NCBI GenBank assembly: GCA_023433855.1
Contig: JAEYTV010000587.1
Span: 1 to 9,398, forward strand
Origin: Pseudomonadota bacterium
Lineage (GTDB): Bacteria; Pseudomonadota; Alphaproteobacteria; Rhizobiales; Rhizobiaceae
Reading direction: 5' to 3'
DNA length: 9,398 bases
Shown: positions 1 through 6,768 of the stretch, one piece after another
How the letters are laid out: every line of letters begins with the position of its first letter
Position numbering within the stretch: the first letter of the stretch is position 1
The notes under the pieces: model-generated
Databases searched by the model: none
What the model was told of the DNA's origin: nothing
What the model saw: the letters and a program-made list of their open reading frames with translations, nothing else
Position numbers and translations under genes: made by a program

Positions 1-262
1 GCAGCCAGGTGATCGAATCAACCAGTGCGAGCCGAATGAAGAACGCAAGTCCGGTCTTGGTGCCCGCGGGACCTGCCTCCAGGAACTGAAGCCTGAACCA
101 GTTCCATGACACGATCATTGCAGGCAGGCACCAGACGAAGGCCCAGAATGAGCGCATCATGCCGCGATCCGATATGTCCAGCATACGGAAACCCTGAGCG
201 TCGCCTCTGATCAGCAGCCAGAGGCCGCTCAGGTAGATCCTGACTTCATGATAAGAGGGCAT
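1..262 (-). CDS. Putative transmembrane protein, partial (3' end outside window)
   Basis: This is an open reading frame of at least 87 codons that runs off the left edge, so the C-terminus is missing. It starts at ATG 262-260 and reads [20 protein letters not shown], then continues without a stop. A hydrophobic stretch at about residues 38-56 ([19 protein letters not shown]) and another beginning near residue 72 suggest an integral membrane protein. The start lies inside the end of dapE, overlapping it by 17 bp, and no strong ribosome binding site is seen. Translation is therefore probably coupled to dapE, and the gene is probably the third member of a dapD-dapE transcript. I recognise it only as the kind of conserved hypothetical membrane protein found beside dapE in rhizobia. 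No function can be given. A later start at Met27 is possible but would drop the conserved-looking N-terminus. Confidence 0.72.
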   Translation of the reverse strand, partial: MPSYHEVRIYLSGLWLLIRGDAQGFRMLDISDRGMMRSFWAFVWCLPAMIVSWNWFRLQFLEAGPAGTKTGLAFFIRLALVDSITWL

Positions 263-1442
263 TATCGAACCAGCGGGAGATAAAGGTCCCATAGATTTGG
301 GTGAGTACCTCCAGATCGGCAAGGGCAACCCGCTCATCCACCATGTGCATCGTCTGACCCACGAGCCCGAACTCGACGACCGGGCAGTAATCCTTGATAA
401 ATCGCGCATCGGAAGTACCGCCGGTCGTGGGAAGCTCGGGGGTTGTGCCCGTGACTGCGGTGACCGCGTCCGACAAGGAAGCGATGAGGGCATTGTTTCG
501 CGTCAGGAAGACATGGCTGGGGCGATCCGCCCAACTGACGTCGTAGCGCGCAGGCTGGCGGCCCGGCCGGAGAGACGATGCCCTTGCAGCGGCATCAAGG
601 CGGCGGATGATTTCCCCTTTGACCGTATCGGCCGTCCAGGTGTCGTTGAAGCGGATATTGAAGGCGAAACTTGCGCTTGCGGGAATGACGTTGGTCGCCG
701 GATTGCCGACATCGACCGAGGTGACCTCCAGATTCGAGGCCGGGAACTCCTCGCTGCCGGCGTCGAAAGGCGGATCCATCAGCGCGGAAGCGAGCGGGAG
801 AAGCGCCCTTATGGGATTGTCGGCAAGATGCGGATAGGCTGCATGTCCCTGCATCCCGACGACCGTGACTCTGCCGGAAACGGATCCCCGGCGGCCGATC
901 TTGATCATATCGCCGAGGGCAGCCGGATTGGTCGGTTCGCCGACAATGCAGGCATCCCATCGTTCACCCCGGTCGGCGGCCCATTTCAGGAGTTTCTCCG
1001 TGCCGTTGACGGCAGGTCCTTCCTCGTCACCGGTAATCAGGAAGGAAATTGAACCTTTCGGGGCGCCGTATCTCTCGATGTGGCGCGCCACTGCTGCGAC
1101 GAAACAGGCAATGCCTCCCTTCATGTCGACCGCACCACGTCCGAACATCACATCACCGTCCACCTCGGCAGCAAAGGGCGGGTGGGTCCAGGACGCCTCG
1201 TCGCCCGGAGGTACGACGTCGGTATGCCCGGCAAACATCAGGTGCGGATCGGCCGTGCCGAGGCGGGCATAGAGGTTCTCGATGTCCGGCGTGCCCGCCT
1301 CCGTCGCCACCATTCGCTCCACCTTGAAGCCGAGCGGCAGAAGCATCGCCTCCACCGCCGACAGGGCTCCCGCGTCGACCGGCGTCACCGAGGGGCACCG
1401 GATGAGGGTCTGGAGATTGGCAACTGGATCGGAAGCTGACAT
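246..1442 (-). CDS. dapE: Succinyl-diaminopimelate desuccinylase DapE
   Basis: DapE hydrolyses N-succinyl-LL-2,6-diaminopimelate to LL-diaminopimelate and succinate in the cytoplasmic succinylase branch of lysine and peptidoglycan precursor synthesis. The 398-aa product has the expected length for proteobacterial DapE (M20 metallopeptidase family). The di-zinc site is complete. [10 protein letters not shown] gives H73 and D75, [10 protein letters not shown] gives the bridging D106, and [11 protein letters not shown] gives catalytic E140 with ligand E141. VGEPTN gives E169, and QTMHMVDE near the C-terminus gives H366. The segment between about residues 185 and 290 is the dimerisation domain, and GGTSDARF is the conserved substrate-loop region. 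The ATG lies 20 bp after the dapD stop, so the two are almost certainly co-transcribed. The ribosome binding site is poor (a GGGG run about 11 nt upstream). The gene overlaps the following membrane protein gene. Confidence 0.97.
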   Translation of the reverse strand: MSASDPVANLQTLIRCPSVTPVDAGALSAVEAMLLPLGFKVERMVATEAGTPDIENLYARLGTADPHLMFAGHTDVVPPGDEASWTHPPFAAEVDGDVMFGRGAVDMKGGIACFVAAVARHIERYGAPKGSISFLITGDEEGPAVNGTEKLLKWAADRGERWDACIVGEPTNPAALGDMIKIGRRGSVSGRVTVVGMQGHAAYPHLADNPIRALLPLASALMDPPFDAGSEEFPASNLEVTSVDVGNPATNVIPASASFAFNIRFNDTWTADTVKGEIIRRLDAAARASSLRPGRQPARYDVSWADRPSHVFLTRNNALIASLSDAVTAVTGTTPELPTTGGTSDARFIKDYCPVVEFGLVGQTMHMVDERVALADLEVLTQIYGTFISRWFDNALLS

Positions 1443-1462
1443 TCGACGAATGGCCCCGGATC

Positions 1463-2317
1463 TTAGTCGCGCAGCAGTTCGTTGATGCCTGTCTTGGAGC
1501 GGGTCTTTTCATCGACCCGCTTGACGATGACTGCACAATAGAGGCTCGGGCCAGGCTCTCCGTTCGGAAACGTCTTGCCCGGCAGGGAACCTGCGACCAC
1601 GACGGAATAGGGCGGCACTTCGCCATAGGTTATCTCGCCGGTGGCCCGGTCGACGATCTTCGTCGACTTGCCGATGAACACGCCCATGCCGAGCACCGAT
1701 CCCTCGCGTATGATGCATCCCTCGACGACTTCCGAGCGGGCGCCGATGAAGCAATTGTCCTCGATGATGGTTGGGCCGGCCTGCATCGGCTCCAGGACGC
1801 CACCGATGCCCACCCCTCCCGAGAGGTGGACGTTCTTGCCGATCTGCGCACACGAGCCGACGGTGGCCCATGTGTCGACCATGGTTCCTTCGTCGACATA
1901 GGCGCCGAGATTGACGAAGGATGGCATCAGGATGACGTTCTTGGCGATATAGGCGGAGCGGCGCGCGACCGCGTTCGGAACTGCGCGAAAGCCCGCGGCG
2001 CGGAATTCGGCTTCGCCCCATCCTTCGAACTTGGAAGGGACCTTGTCCCACCAGGTGGATTGCCCGGGACCGTTCTTCACGACCTCCATGTCGTTGAGCC
2101 GGAAGGAGAGGAGTACGGCTTTTTTGAGCCACTGGTGAACAGTCCAGGTCCCGTCTTCACCGCGGCTGGCAACTCTTGCCTTGCCGCTGTCAAGCAGGCT
2201 CAGGGCCTCATTGACCGCCTCGCGTATTTCGCCCTTCGTCGCGACCGTCACGCCGTCGCGATTGTCGAAGGCGGTCTCGATGGTCCTTTCGAGAGAGGAA
2301 AAGTCGGGGCTGCTCAT
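1463..2317 (-). CDS. dapD: 2,3,4,5-tetrahydropyridine-2,6-dicarboxylate N-succinyltransferase DapD
   Basis: DapD transfers succinyl from succinyl-CoA to tetrahydrodipicolinate, the first step of the succinylase branch to meso-diaminopimelate and lysine. It works as a trimer in the cytoplasm. The 284-aa protein has the usual family length. There is an N-terminal helical domain (about residues 1-110), then a left-handed beta-helix of hexapeptide repeats (about 115-245). The beta-helix includes the highly conserved block [20 protein letters not shown] (139-157), [14 protein letters not shown] (164-177) and GARSEVVEG (192-200). A C-terminal strand region follows. The start at 2317 is supported by AAGGAT five bases upstream. 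It heads the dapD-dapE pair, and the 148-bp gap to the divergent LOG gene must hold its promoter. No regulatory leader such as a lysine riboswitch is evident in that short gap. Confidence 0.97.
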   Translation of the reverse strand: MSSPDFSSLERTIETAFDNRDGVTVATKGEIREAVNEALSLLDSGKARVASRGEDGTWTVHQWLKKAVLLSFRLNDMEVVKNGPGQSTWWDKVPSKFEGWGEAEFRAAGFRAVPNAVARRSAYIAKNVILMPSFVNLGAYVDEGTMVDTWATVGSCAQIGKNVHLSGGVGIGGVLEPMQAGPTIIEDNCFIGARSEVVEGCIIREGSVLGMGVFIGKSTKIVDRATGEITYGEVPPYSVVVAGSLPGKTFPNGEPGPSLYCAVIVKRVDEKTRSKTGINELLRD

Positions 2318-2370
2318 TGGAAATCCTTAAAGGTCGCTCGATATCGTGTTGTGGGAGGTGGCCGCTTAGC

Positions 2371-2399
2371 CTTGAAACGCTCTGGTACGTTTGCTCTAA
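2371..2399 (+). promoter_or_regulatory. Candidate sigma-70-type promoter for the LOG-family gene
   Basis: CTTGAA (2371-2376) and CTCTAA (2394-2399) are separated by 17 bp, a fair match to an alphaproteobacterial housekeeping promoter, about 65 bp upstream of the LOG start codon. The match is by eye only. The same intergenic region must also carry the dapD promoter on the other strand, which I could not place. Confidence 0.25.
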
Positions 2400-2465
2400 G
2401 CGACCGCTGCTCAAGCGTCAATGTGAATTGGCGTCAACCAGGCTCGACGCCGGAAGGATCAGTCA

Positions 2466-3326
2466 ATGGCAAAGGCGAAGAAGGATGGGCCTCGGCGCAA
2501 GGATGGCGTCTGGGACCCATTGAAGGACAACAAGGCCGACAAACACGCCGCCGAGGTTCTGCCGAGGACGCCACAGACGCAGTCGCCATCTTATCGGCTC
2601 GCCTTTGCCGACGAGGAGTTTCTCAGCAGCGAGGAACTTCGGCCGGTTCGCCTCCAACTGGAGTTGATGAAGGCGGAAATGATACTCGCCGAGCGCGGCA
2701 TCAAGTCGACCGTCGTCCTGTTCGGGGGAGCACGTATCCCGGCGCCCGGCCAGAATGCCTGGGCGGCTCGCAATGAAACCCAGCGGAGCAATCTCGAAGC
2801 CGCTTCTGTTTTTTACGAGGAAGCGCGACGGTTCGCCGTCTTATGCGGCCAGCATTCCGCGAGTTACGACCATCAGGAATATGTCGTGGTCACAGGCGGC
2901 GGGCCCGGAGTGATGGAAGCCGGAAACCGCGGCGCTGCGGAAGTCGGCGCACCGACTATCGGGCTGAATATCATGCTCCCCCACGAGCAGGCCCCCAACC
3001 GGTTCGTCACGCCAGATCTGAGCTTCAACTTTCATTACTTCGCCATACGCAAGATGCATTTCTTGATGCGCGCCAAGGCAGTGGCAGTGTTCCCCGGAGG
3101 CTTCGGAACGCTGGACGAGATGTTCGAAGCCCTGACCTTGATCCAAACGAAGCGAATGGAGCGCATCCCGCTTATCCTCTTCAGCGAGAAGTTCTGGCGA
3201 GGAATCATCAATTTCGAAGCGCTGGCCGAGTTCGGGACGATCGCGCCCGATGACGTCAACCTGATCAGCTTCGTCGAGACGGCGGAGCAGGCCTGGAAGA
3301 TCATCGCGGATTTCTACGAGCATTGA
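2466..3326 (+). CDS. LOG-family protein (TIGR00730-type nucleoside 5'-monophosphate phosphoribohydrolase)
   Basis: The 286-aa product belongs to the LOG / 'lysine decarboxylase-like' Rossmann family. Characterised members cleave the N-glycosidic bond of nucleoside 5'-monophosphates, including cytokinin ribotides, to free base and ribose 5-phosphate. Visible motifs are a first beta strand STVVLFGGARIP (81-92), the phosphate-binding glycine loop GGGPGVMEAGNRGA (144-157), RKMHF (195-199) with the conserved arginine, and the family signature PGGFGTLDE (210-218) with the catalytic-type glutamate. An N-terminal charged extension of about 80 residues precedes the core, as in the longer bacterial members. 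GGAAGGA seven bases upstream supports the start. It is divergent from dapD. The neighbouring lysine genes do not make it a lysine decarboxylase, since that old family name is a misannotation. Its true substrate cannot be told from sequence: cytokinin monophosphates, AMP or other purine nucleotides are all possible. Confidence 0.88.
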   Translation: MAKAKKDGPRRKDGVWDPLKDNKADKHAAEVLPRTPQTQSPSYRLAFADEEFLSSEELRPVRLQLELMKAEMILAERGIKSTVVLFGGARIPAPGQNAWAARNETQRSNLEAASVFYEEARRFAVLCGQHSASYDHQEYVVVTGGGPGVMEAGNRGAAEVGAPTIGLNIMLPHEQAPNRFVTPDLSFNFHYFAIRKMHFLMRAKAVAVFPGGFGTLDEMFEALTLIQTKRMERIPLILFSEKFWRGIINFEALAEFGTIAPDDVNLISFVETAEQAWKIIADFYEH

Positions 3327-3331
3327 ACAGA

Positions 3332-3365
3332 AAGGACCCACCCCTTGGTGGAGGGGCGGGTCCTT
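3332..3365 (+). terminator. Strong hairpin after the LOG gene
   Basis: AAGGACCC-A-CCCC (3332-3344) pairs with GGGG-C-GGGTCCTT (3353-3365) around an 8-nt loop, giving 12 pairs with one A/C mismatch. It begins six bases after the LOG stop. There is only TTC and no real T-run after the stem on the plus strand, so as an intrinsic terminator it is imperfect. It may act as a 3'-end stabiliser or a bidirectional terminator with the next hairpin. Confidence 0.6.
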
Positions 3366-3382
3366 CGGACGCCAACGGCCGG

Positions 3383-3429
3383 CTAGTTCTTGAAGTCTCT
3401 TGCCAGACTTCTAGGGGGCACAGAACTAG
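3383..3429 (-). terminator. Nested two-stem hairpin at the 3' end of the EF-hand gene
   Basis: The outer arms CTAGTTCT (3383-3390) and AGAACTAG (3422-3429) are perfect 8-bp complements. They enclose a second perfect stem, GAAGTCT (3392-3398) with AGACTTC (3405-3411), around a 6-nt loop. The EF-hand stop codon (TAG, 3428-3426) lies inside the outer right arm. The structure sits at the convergent end of the LOG and EF-hand genes and probably ends or protects one or both transcripts. No clear T-run follows. Confidence 0.5.
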
Positions 3430-4088
3430 AAGGGGCGGTCCGGCAGGTCGTCGACGGTGATTGCGTTGTCCTTGTTGGTATCCATGCGGGCAAACAGCTT
3501 GTCGCTGGCTGCGGTCGCTTCTGCCTTGGTCACCTTGCCGTCGCGGTCTTCGTCCATCATGCGGAACATGCCGCCGCGCATTGGACGACCATCGCGGTCA
3601 CCATGCCGCTCCCAGCGGGCTTCATGACGGCCCCAGCGGGGACCATCCCGGTCATCGCGGTCGTGACGACTCCAGCGTGCATGATCACGCCCGTGGCGGT
3701 GGCCGTCGCGCTGATAGGCGGTCCTGTCCTGGTCGTCAGGCTTGCCGGGACGCTGATTGTCGGCGGTCTTGTCCGCTTCCGGAGTGGGATTGTTCTTCCG
3801 GAACTCTTCCATCCTGGCCTTGCGGTAGTCCAGCGCCTCGCCGCGGGTCAGCGTACCGTCCTTGTTCGCGTCGATCGCCGTAAACAGCTTGTCCTGGAAA
3901 GCAGTCATCTCATCCTTGGAGACCTTGCCATCCTTGTCCGTGTCGGCGTTCTTGAGAAGTCGAACGAATATGACGTCCTGCATGGCGGCACCACGCGGGC
4001 CTGGGCCGGGTGCTGCGAATGCGGGGATAGCGGCTCCGGCGATCAGGGCGGCGCTAACCGTCGCCAGAACGATCTTTTTAGCGGTCAT
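3426..4088 (-). CDS. Secreted/periplasmic EF-hand calcium-binding protein
   Basis: The 220-aa product has a clear signal peptide: MTAKK, a hydrophobic stretch, and a probable cut after AFA at residue 25. The mature protein is therefore probably periplasmic or secreted. Two EF-hand loops lie near the N-terminus: DTDKDGKVSKDE (49-60) and DANKDGTLTRGE (73-84). Two lie at the C-terminus: DEDRDGKVTKAE (179-190) and DTNKDNAITVDD (203-214). The fourth loop departs from consensus, with Asn in place of the central Gly and Asp at the last position. Between the pairs, about residues 121-172 are extremely rich in Arg, His and Asp (for example RHGRDHARWSRHDRDDRDG), with a partly repeated ARWxRH unit. Binding of calcium is inferred from the loops, and the role is unknown. 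The start at 4088 is chosen over an in-frame upstream start at 4286 because of the signal peptide and AGGAA seven bases upstream. The longer form would also overlap the nucleotidase gene. Confidence 0.88.
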   Translation of the reverse strand: MTAKKIVLATVSAALIAGAAIPAFAAPGPGPRGAAMQDVIFVRLLKNADTDKDGKVSKDEMTAFQDKLFTAIDANKDGTLTRGEALDYRKARMEEFRKNNPTPEADKTADNQRPGKPDDQDRTAYQRDGHRHGRDHARWSRHDRDDRDGPRWGRHEARWERHGDRDGRPMRGGMFRMMDEDRDGKVTKAEATAASDKLFARMDTNKDNAITVDDLPDRPF

Positions 4089-4198
4089 CGAGGAGTTCCT
4101 TTCCGATTGCTTCGATGGCCTCAAGGTAGGCGCGGCAACGGCAAGGAACCACTTAAACCTGTGTAATGTGGATGAACTTTTGGTAAGACGGTTCGCGT

Positions 4199-4912
4199 TC
4201 AGAAAGCCTGCAGGCCGCGCAGGAAACCAGCCAGATCGTCCGTCACGTAGTCGATGTGATCGTCTTCCTCGGTCAGTTTTTCCCAACGCTCCATCAGCAC
4301 AGTGTCTAGGTTGCGCGGGACGAGAAGGACGGTGCGCATGCCGAGCGCCTTAGGCACTTGGAGATTGCGGGGCAGGTCCTCGAACATCACGGCGTTCTCT
4401 GTGTCGACGCGATGCAGGCTCGCGAACTTGTCGTAGGTGGATCCTGCCGGCTTCGGCACGTAGCCGGCAGCCACGATGTCGAAGATGTCATCGAATTGAT
4501 CGAGAATGCCGAGCGCCCGCGCCGCAGCTTCCGCATGTTTGACGCTGCCATTGGTGAAGATGAATTTTCGGCCAGGCAGGGCCTTGATCGCCGCTCCGAG
4601 CTCGGGATGCGGCAACAGGGTAGAGTAGTCAATGGCATGGGCACGCTCGAGGAAACTGTCCGGGTCAATGCCATGGTTCAGCATCAGTCCCTGCAAAGTC
4701 GTTCCATATTCGTGATAATACCGCTTCTGAAGTGCCCGCGCCTCCTCCCGGTCAAGCTGCAGAAGCTCCTGCACATAGGCCGTCATGTTGACGTCGATCT
4801 GCGCAAACAGATTGACGTGATGCGGGTAGAGTGTGTTGTCCAGGTCAAATACCCACTCGCGGATGCCCGCGAAGTCGGCAGGACTGGGGGAAGTTTTCGG
4901 CATTTTGTCCAT
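4199..4912 (-). CDS. HAD-superfamily pyrimidine 5'-nucleotidase (TIGR01993/SDT1-like)
   Basis: The 237-aa cytoplasmic protein is a HAD phosphatase of the pyrimidine 5'-nucleotidase type, expected to dephosphorylate pyrimidine (and possibly modified) nucleoside monophosphates. Motif I is FDLDNTLYPH (22-31), with nucleophile D23 and general acid D25. Motif II is FTNGS (119-123), motif III lysine is K154 in YVPKP, and motif IV is FEDLPRNL (177-184) with E178 and D179. The helical cap lies between motifs I and II. In rhizobia a gene of this kind usually lies near argB and dapD, which fits here. Start choice is uncertain: ATG at 4912 is preceded only by a weak AAGACGG, and Met4 (4903) is an alternative. 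It lies 110 bp upstream of the EF-hand gene on the same strand, with no clear terminator between them. It is divergent from the transporter gene. Confidence 0.87.
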   Translation of the reverse strand: MDKMPKTSPSPADFAGIREWVFDLDNTLYPHHVNLFAQIDVNMTAYVQELLQLDREEARALQKRYYHEYGTTLQGLMLNHGIDPDSFLERAHAIDYSTLLPHPELGAAIKALPGRKFIFTNGSVKHAEAAARALGILDQFDDIFDIVAAGYVPKPAGSTYDKFASLHRVDTENAVMFEDLPRNLQVPKALGMRTVLLVPRNLDTVLMERWEKLTEEDDHIDYVTDDLAGFLRGLQAF

Positions 4913-4980
4913 GCCGTCTTATGCACCGTTCGGCTCCCGAAGAAAACGCAAAAAGGCGACGGGCGGAACGGGTGTGCGCC

Positions 4981-5015
4981 CTTGGCGAGCGAAGCAACGT
5001 CGTGATACCGCCAAG
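4981..5015. repeat. Inverted repeat just before the transporter start codon
   Basis: CTTGGCG (4981-4987) and CGCCAAG (5009-5015) are perfect 7-bp inverted arms with 21 bp between their inner ends. The right arm ends two bases before the ATG of the EamA gene, where a ribosome binding site would be expected but none is seen. It may be an operator or an RNA stem, or it may be chance. Confidence 0.3.
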
Positions 5016-5017
5016 CC

Positions 5018-5920
5018 ATGGAACTCTGGATACCCATCACCATTGCCGCGGCCTTTCTGCAGAACCTGCGCTCTGCGCTGCAGAAGCATCTGCAGGGAAA
5101 GCTCGGCACCCGGGCAGCGAGCTTCGTCCGGTTTGGCTACGGCTTCCCGGTGGCGATCCTCTATGTTCTTTCGCTGCATCTCTTCGCGGGCTACCCGTTT
5201 CCGGACCTGAACTGGGTCTTCGCGCTGTGGGCGGTGGTGGGCGGCCTCGCGCAAATTCTTGCCACCATGATGCTGGTGCATTTGTTCTCGCTCAGGAATT
5301 TTGCCGTCGGGACTGCCTATTCCAAGACAGAGCCCGTCCAGGCCGCGATCTTCGGCCTCGTCCTGCTGGGCGAGCGGCTCACCGGGGGCGCAGTTCTCGC
5401 CATCGTCGTTGGCGTCGTTGGCGTGATGATGATTTCCATGGCCCGGATGCCCCTTTCGTGGAGCAACCTGCTGCACGCGTTGACTGGTAGAACAGCACTG
5501 ATTGGAATTGCCTCTGGTGCTGCCTTTGGCATTTCCGCCGTCGCATATCGCAGCGCCGCTCTTTCGCTTGATGGGCCCGGGCCGGTCATGGACGCGGCCA
5601 TCACGCTCGCCTGCGTGACAACCTTCCAGACCGTCTTCATGCTGGTCTGGATGTTCTGGAAGGACAGAAGCGAAATCGCGCAGGTCCTCGTCACCTGGCG
5701 CTCGTCGGCCCTGGTGGGGCTTGCCGGTGTTTTTGGCTCCGCGTGCTGGTTTACCGCGATGACGCTGCAGCAGGTGGCTTACGTGAGGGCGCTCGGGCAG
5801 ATCGAGCTCGTCTTCACCTTCTTGGCCTCATACTTCCTCTTTCACGAGCGCGTTAACCGGATGGAAGTTGCCGGTTGCCTCCTGATTGTCTGCGGCATTC
5901 TCGGGTTGCTCTTTTTCTGA
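5018..5920 (+). CDS. EamA/DMT-family membrane transporter
   Basis: The 300-aa protein is almost entirely hydrophobic, with about ten predicted membrane helices arranged as two EamA repeats. This is the standard layout of the drug/metabolite transporter superfamily in the inner membrane. The first repeat ends in YSKTEPVQAAIFGLVLLGERLTGGAVLAIVVGVVGVMMI (about 109-148). The second ends in QIELVFTFLASYFLFHERVNRMEVAGCLLIVCGILGLLFF (to residue 300). Both carry the family's LGER/FHER-type turn before the last helix. The substrate cannot be told; related proteins export amino acids, metabolites or drugs. No good Shine-Dalgarno sequence precedes ATG 5018. It is followed 71 bp later by a PEP-mutase-like gene on the same strand, which may share its transcript. 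Confidence 0.9.
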   Translation: MELWIPITIAAAFLQNLRSALQKHLQGKLGTRAASFVRFGYGFPVAILYVLSLHLFAGYPFPDLNWVFALWAVVGGLAQILATMMLVHLFSLRNFAVGTAYSKTEPVQAAIFGLVLLGERLTGGAVLAIVVGVVGVMMISMARMPLSWSNLLHALTGRTALIGIASGAAFGISAVAYRSAALSLDGPGPVMDAAITLACVTTFQTVFMLVWMFWKDRSEIAQVLVTWRSSALVGLAGVFGSACWFTAMTLQQVAYVRALGQIELVFTFLASYFLFHERVNRMEVAGCLLIVCGILGLLFF

Positions 5921-5941
5921 CGACGCAATTCCCGGCAGCAA

Positions 5942-5966
5942 CCATCCTCGAATCCCGCTAGGATGG
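5942..5966 (+). repeat. Short hairpin between the transporter and the PEP-mutase-like gene
   Basis: CCATCCT (5942-5948) and AGGATGG (5960-5966) form a perfect 7-bp stem with an 11-nt loop. It lies 21 bp after the transporter stop and 25 bp before the next start codon. No T-run follows, so it does not look like a strong terminator. It could modulate read-through or be chance. Confidence 0.3.
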
Positions 5967-5991
5967 AGCAAAACCTGGAGGAGGATCACGC

Positions 5992-6768
5992 ATGTCTCAG
6001 AAGGAAAAGGCATCTGCATTCGGCGCGCTGCACCAGCGGGGCAATCCGGTCATCATCTACAACATCTGGGATGTCGGCACGGCCAGGGCCGTGGCCGATG
6101 CCGGCGCGAAGGCGCTGGGCACCGGGAGCTGGTCCGTCGCCGCTGCGCAAGGTTATGCCGATGGCGAGAACCTGCCCATGGAAGCATTGCTTGCCACGGC
6201 AAGATCGATCGCTGCCGCCGTCGACCTGCCGCTGACCGTCGATTTCGAAGGCGGTTACGCGGAAGATCCGGTGGAGCTCGCGTGGAATGTCGGCAAGGTA
6301 ATGGATGCCGGCGCGATCGGCATCAACTTCGAGGATCAGGTGGTGCGCGGAAGCGGCGTCTATCCAGCCGAGACACAGGCCGAGCGCATCCGCGCCATTC
6401 GGGCACTGGCGGAAAGCCGCGACGTTCCTTTCTTTATCAATGCCCGCACCGATCTTTTCCTGAAAGAAGGCGACCGCTCCAGGCATGCGGAGCTACTCGG
6501 CGAGGCGATCTCGCGCGCCAAGACCTATGCCGCCGCCGGCGCAAGTGGCTTCTTTTCGCCGGGTCTGGCCGATGACGACCTGATCGCAAGGCTCTGCGAT
6601 GCCGCGGCCCTGCCTGTCAACATCATGATGATGCCTGGGGTCTCCGCCCCGGAACGCCTCGCCGAACTCGGGGTCGGGCGCGTCAGCTACGGCCCGGGCC
6701 CCTACCGGGCGATGATGGCCAGGCTGAAGGAGGATGCGGCTGCGGTGTTTTCCGCCGCCGGCCCTTGA
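5992..6768 (+). CDS. Isocitrate lyase/phosphoenolpyruvate mutase family protein (PEP_mutase, PF13714-type)
   Basis: The 258-aa protein is a single TIM-barrel domain of the ICL/PEP mutase superfamily, which makes or breaks C-C or C-P bonds in 2-oxo acids using Mg2+. Visible features are the opening YNIWDVGTARAVADAGAKALGTGS (23-46), metal-binding LTVDFEGGY (81-89, D84 and E86), INFEDQ (111-116, E114 and D115) and FINARTDLF (148-156). The catalytic cysteine motif KKCGH of true isocitrate lyase is absent, and the length is half that of AceA. It is therefore not a glyoxylate-cycle isocitrate lyase. Relatives include methylisocitrate lyase, oxaloacetate decarboxylase and carboxy-PEP mutase types, and the actual reaction is unknown. 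A strong ribosome site, GGAGGAGGA (5977-5985), fixes the start. Its stop codon abuts that of argB with no gap. It is probably expressed with the upstream transporter. Confidence 0.87.
   Translation: MSQKEKASAFGALHQRGNPVIIYNIWDVGTARAVADAGAKALGTGSWSVAAAQGYADGENLPMEALLATARSIAAAVDLPLTVDFEGGYAEDPVELAWNVGKVMDAGAIGINFEDQVVRGSGVYPAETQAERIRAIRALAESRDVPFFINARTDLFLKEGDRSRHAELLGEAISRAKTYAAAGASGFFSPGLADDDLIARLCDAAALPVNIMMMPGVSAPERLAELGVGRVSYGPGPYRAMMARLKEDAAAVFSAAGP

Noticed and set aside
297..1052. Plus-strand open frame of 251 codons inside dapE
   Set aside because: It is antisense to dapE, which has all zinc ligands. The composition is arginine-rich with no recognisable domain, typical of high-GC shadow frames.
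1826..2776. Plus-strand open frame of 316 codons spanning dapD and the start of the LOG gene
   Set aside because: It runs antisense through dapD and then out of frame through the LOG gene. Both real genes have conserved motifs, and this frame has none.
3390..4166. Long plus-strand open frame (258 codons) with hydrophobic, membrane-like character
   Set aside because: It is fully antisense to the EF-hand gene, whose signal peptide, four calcium loops and ribosome site are clear. The hydrophobic look comes from reading Arg/His/Asp codons on the opposite strand.
4089..4286. Extended N-terminus for the EF-hand protein from an in-frame ATG at 4286
   Set aside because: It would bury the signal peptide behind 66 unrelated residues and overlap the nucleotidase gene. 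The internal ATG at 4088 has a good ribosome site.
5992..6768. Annotation as isocitrate lyase (AceA)
   Set aside because: The protein is about half the length of AceA and lacks the KKCGH catalytic cysteine motif. It fits the smaller PEP-mutase-like group.
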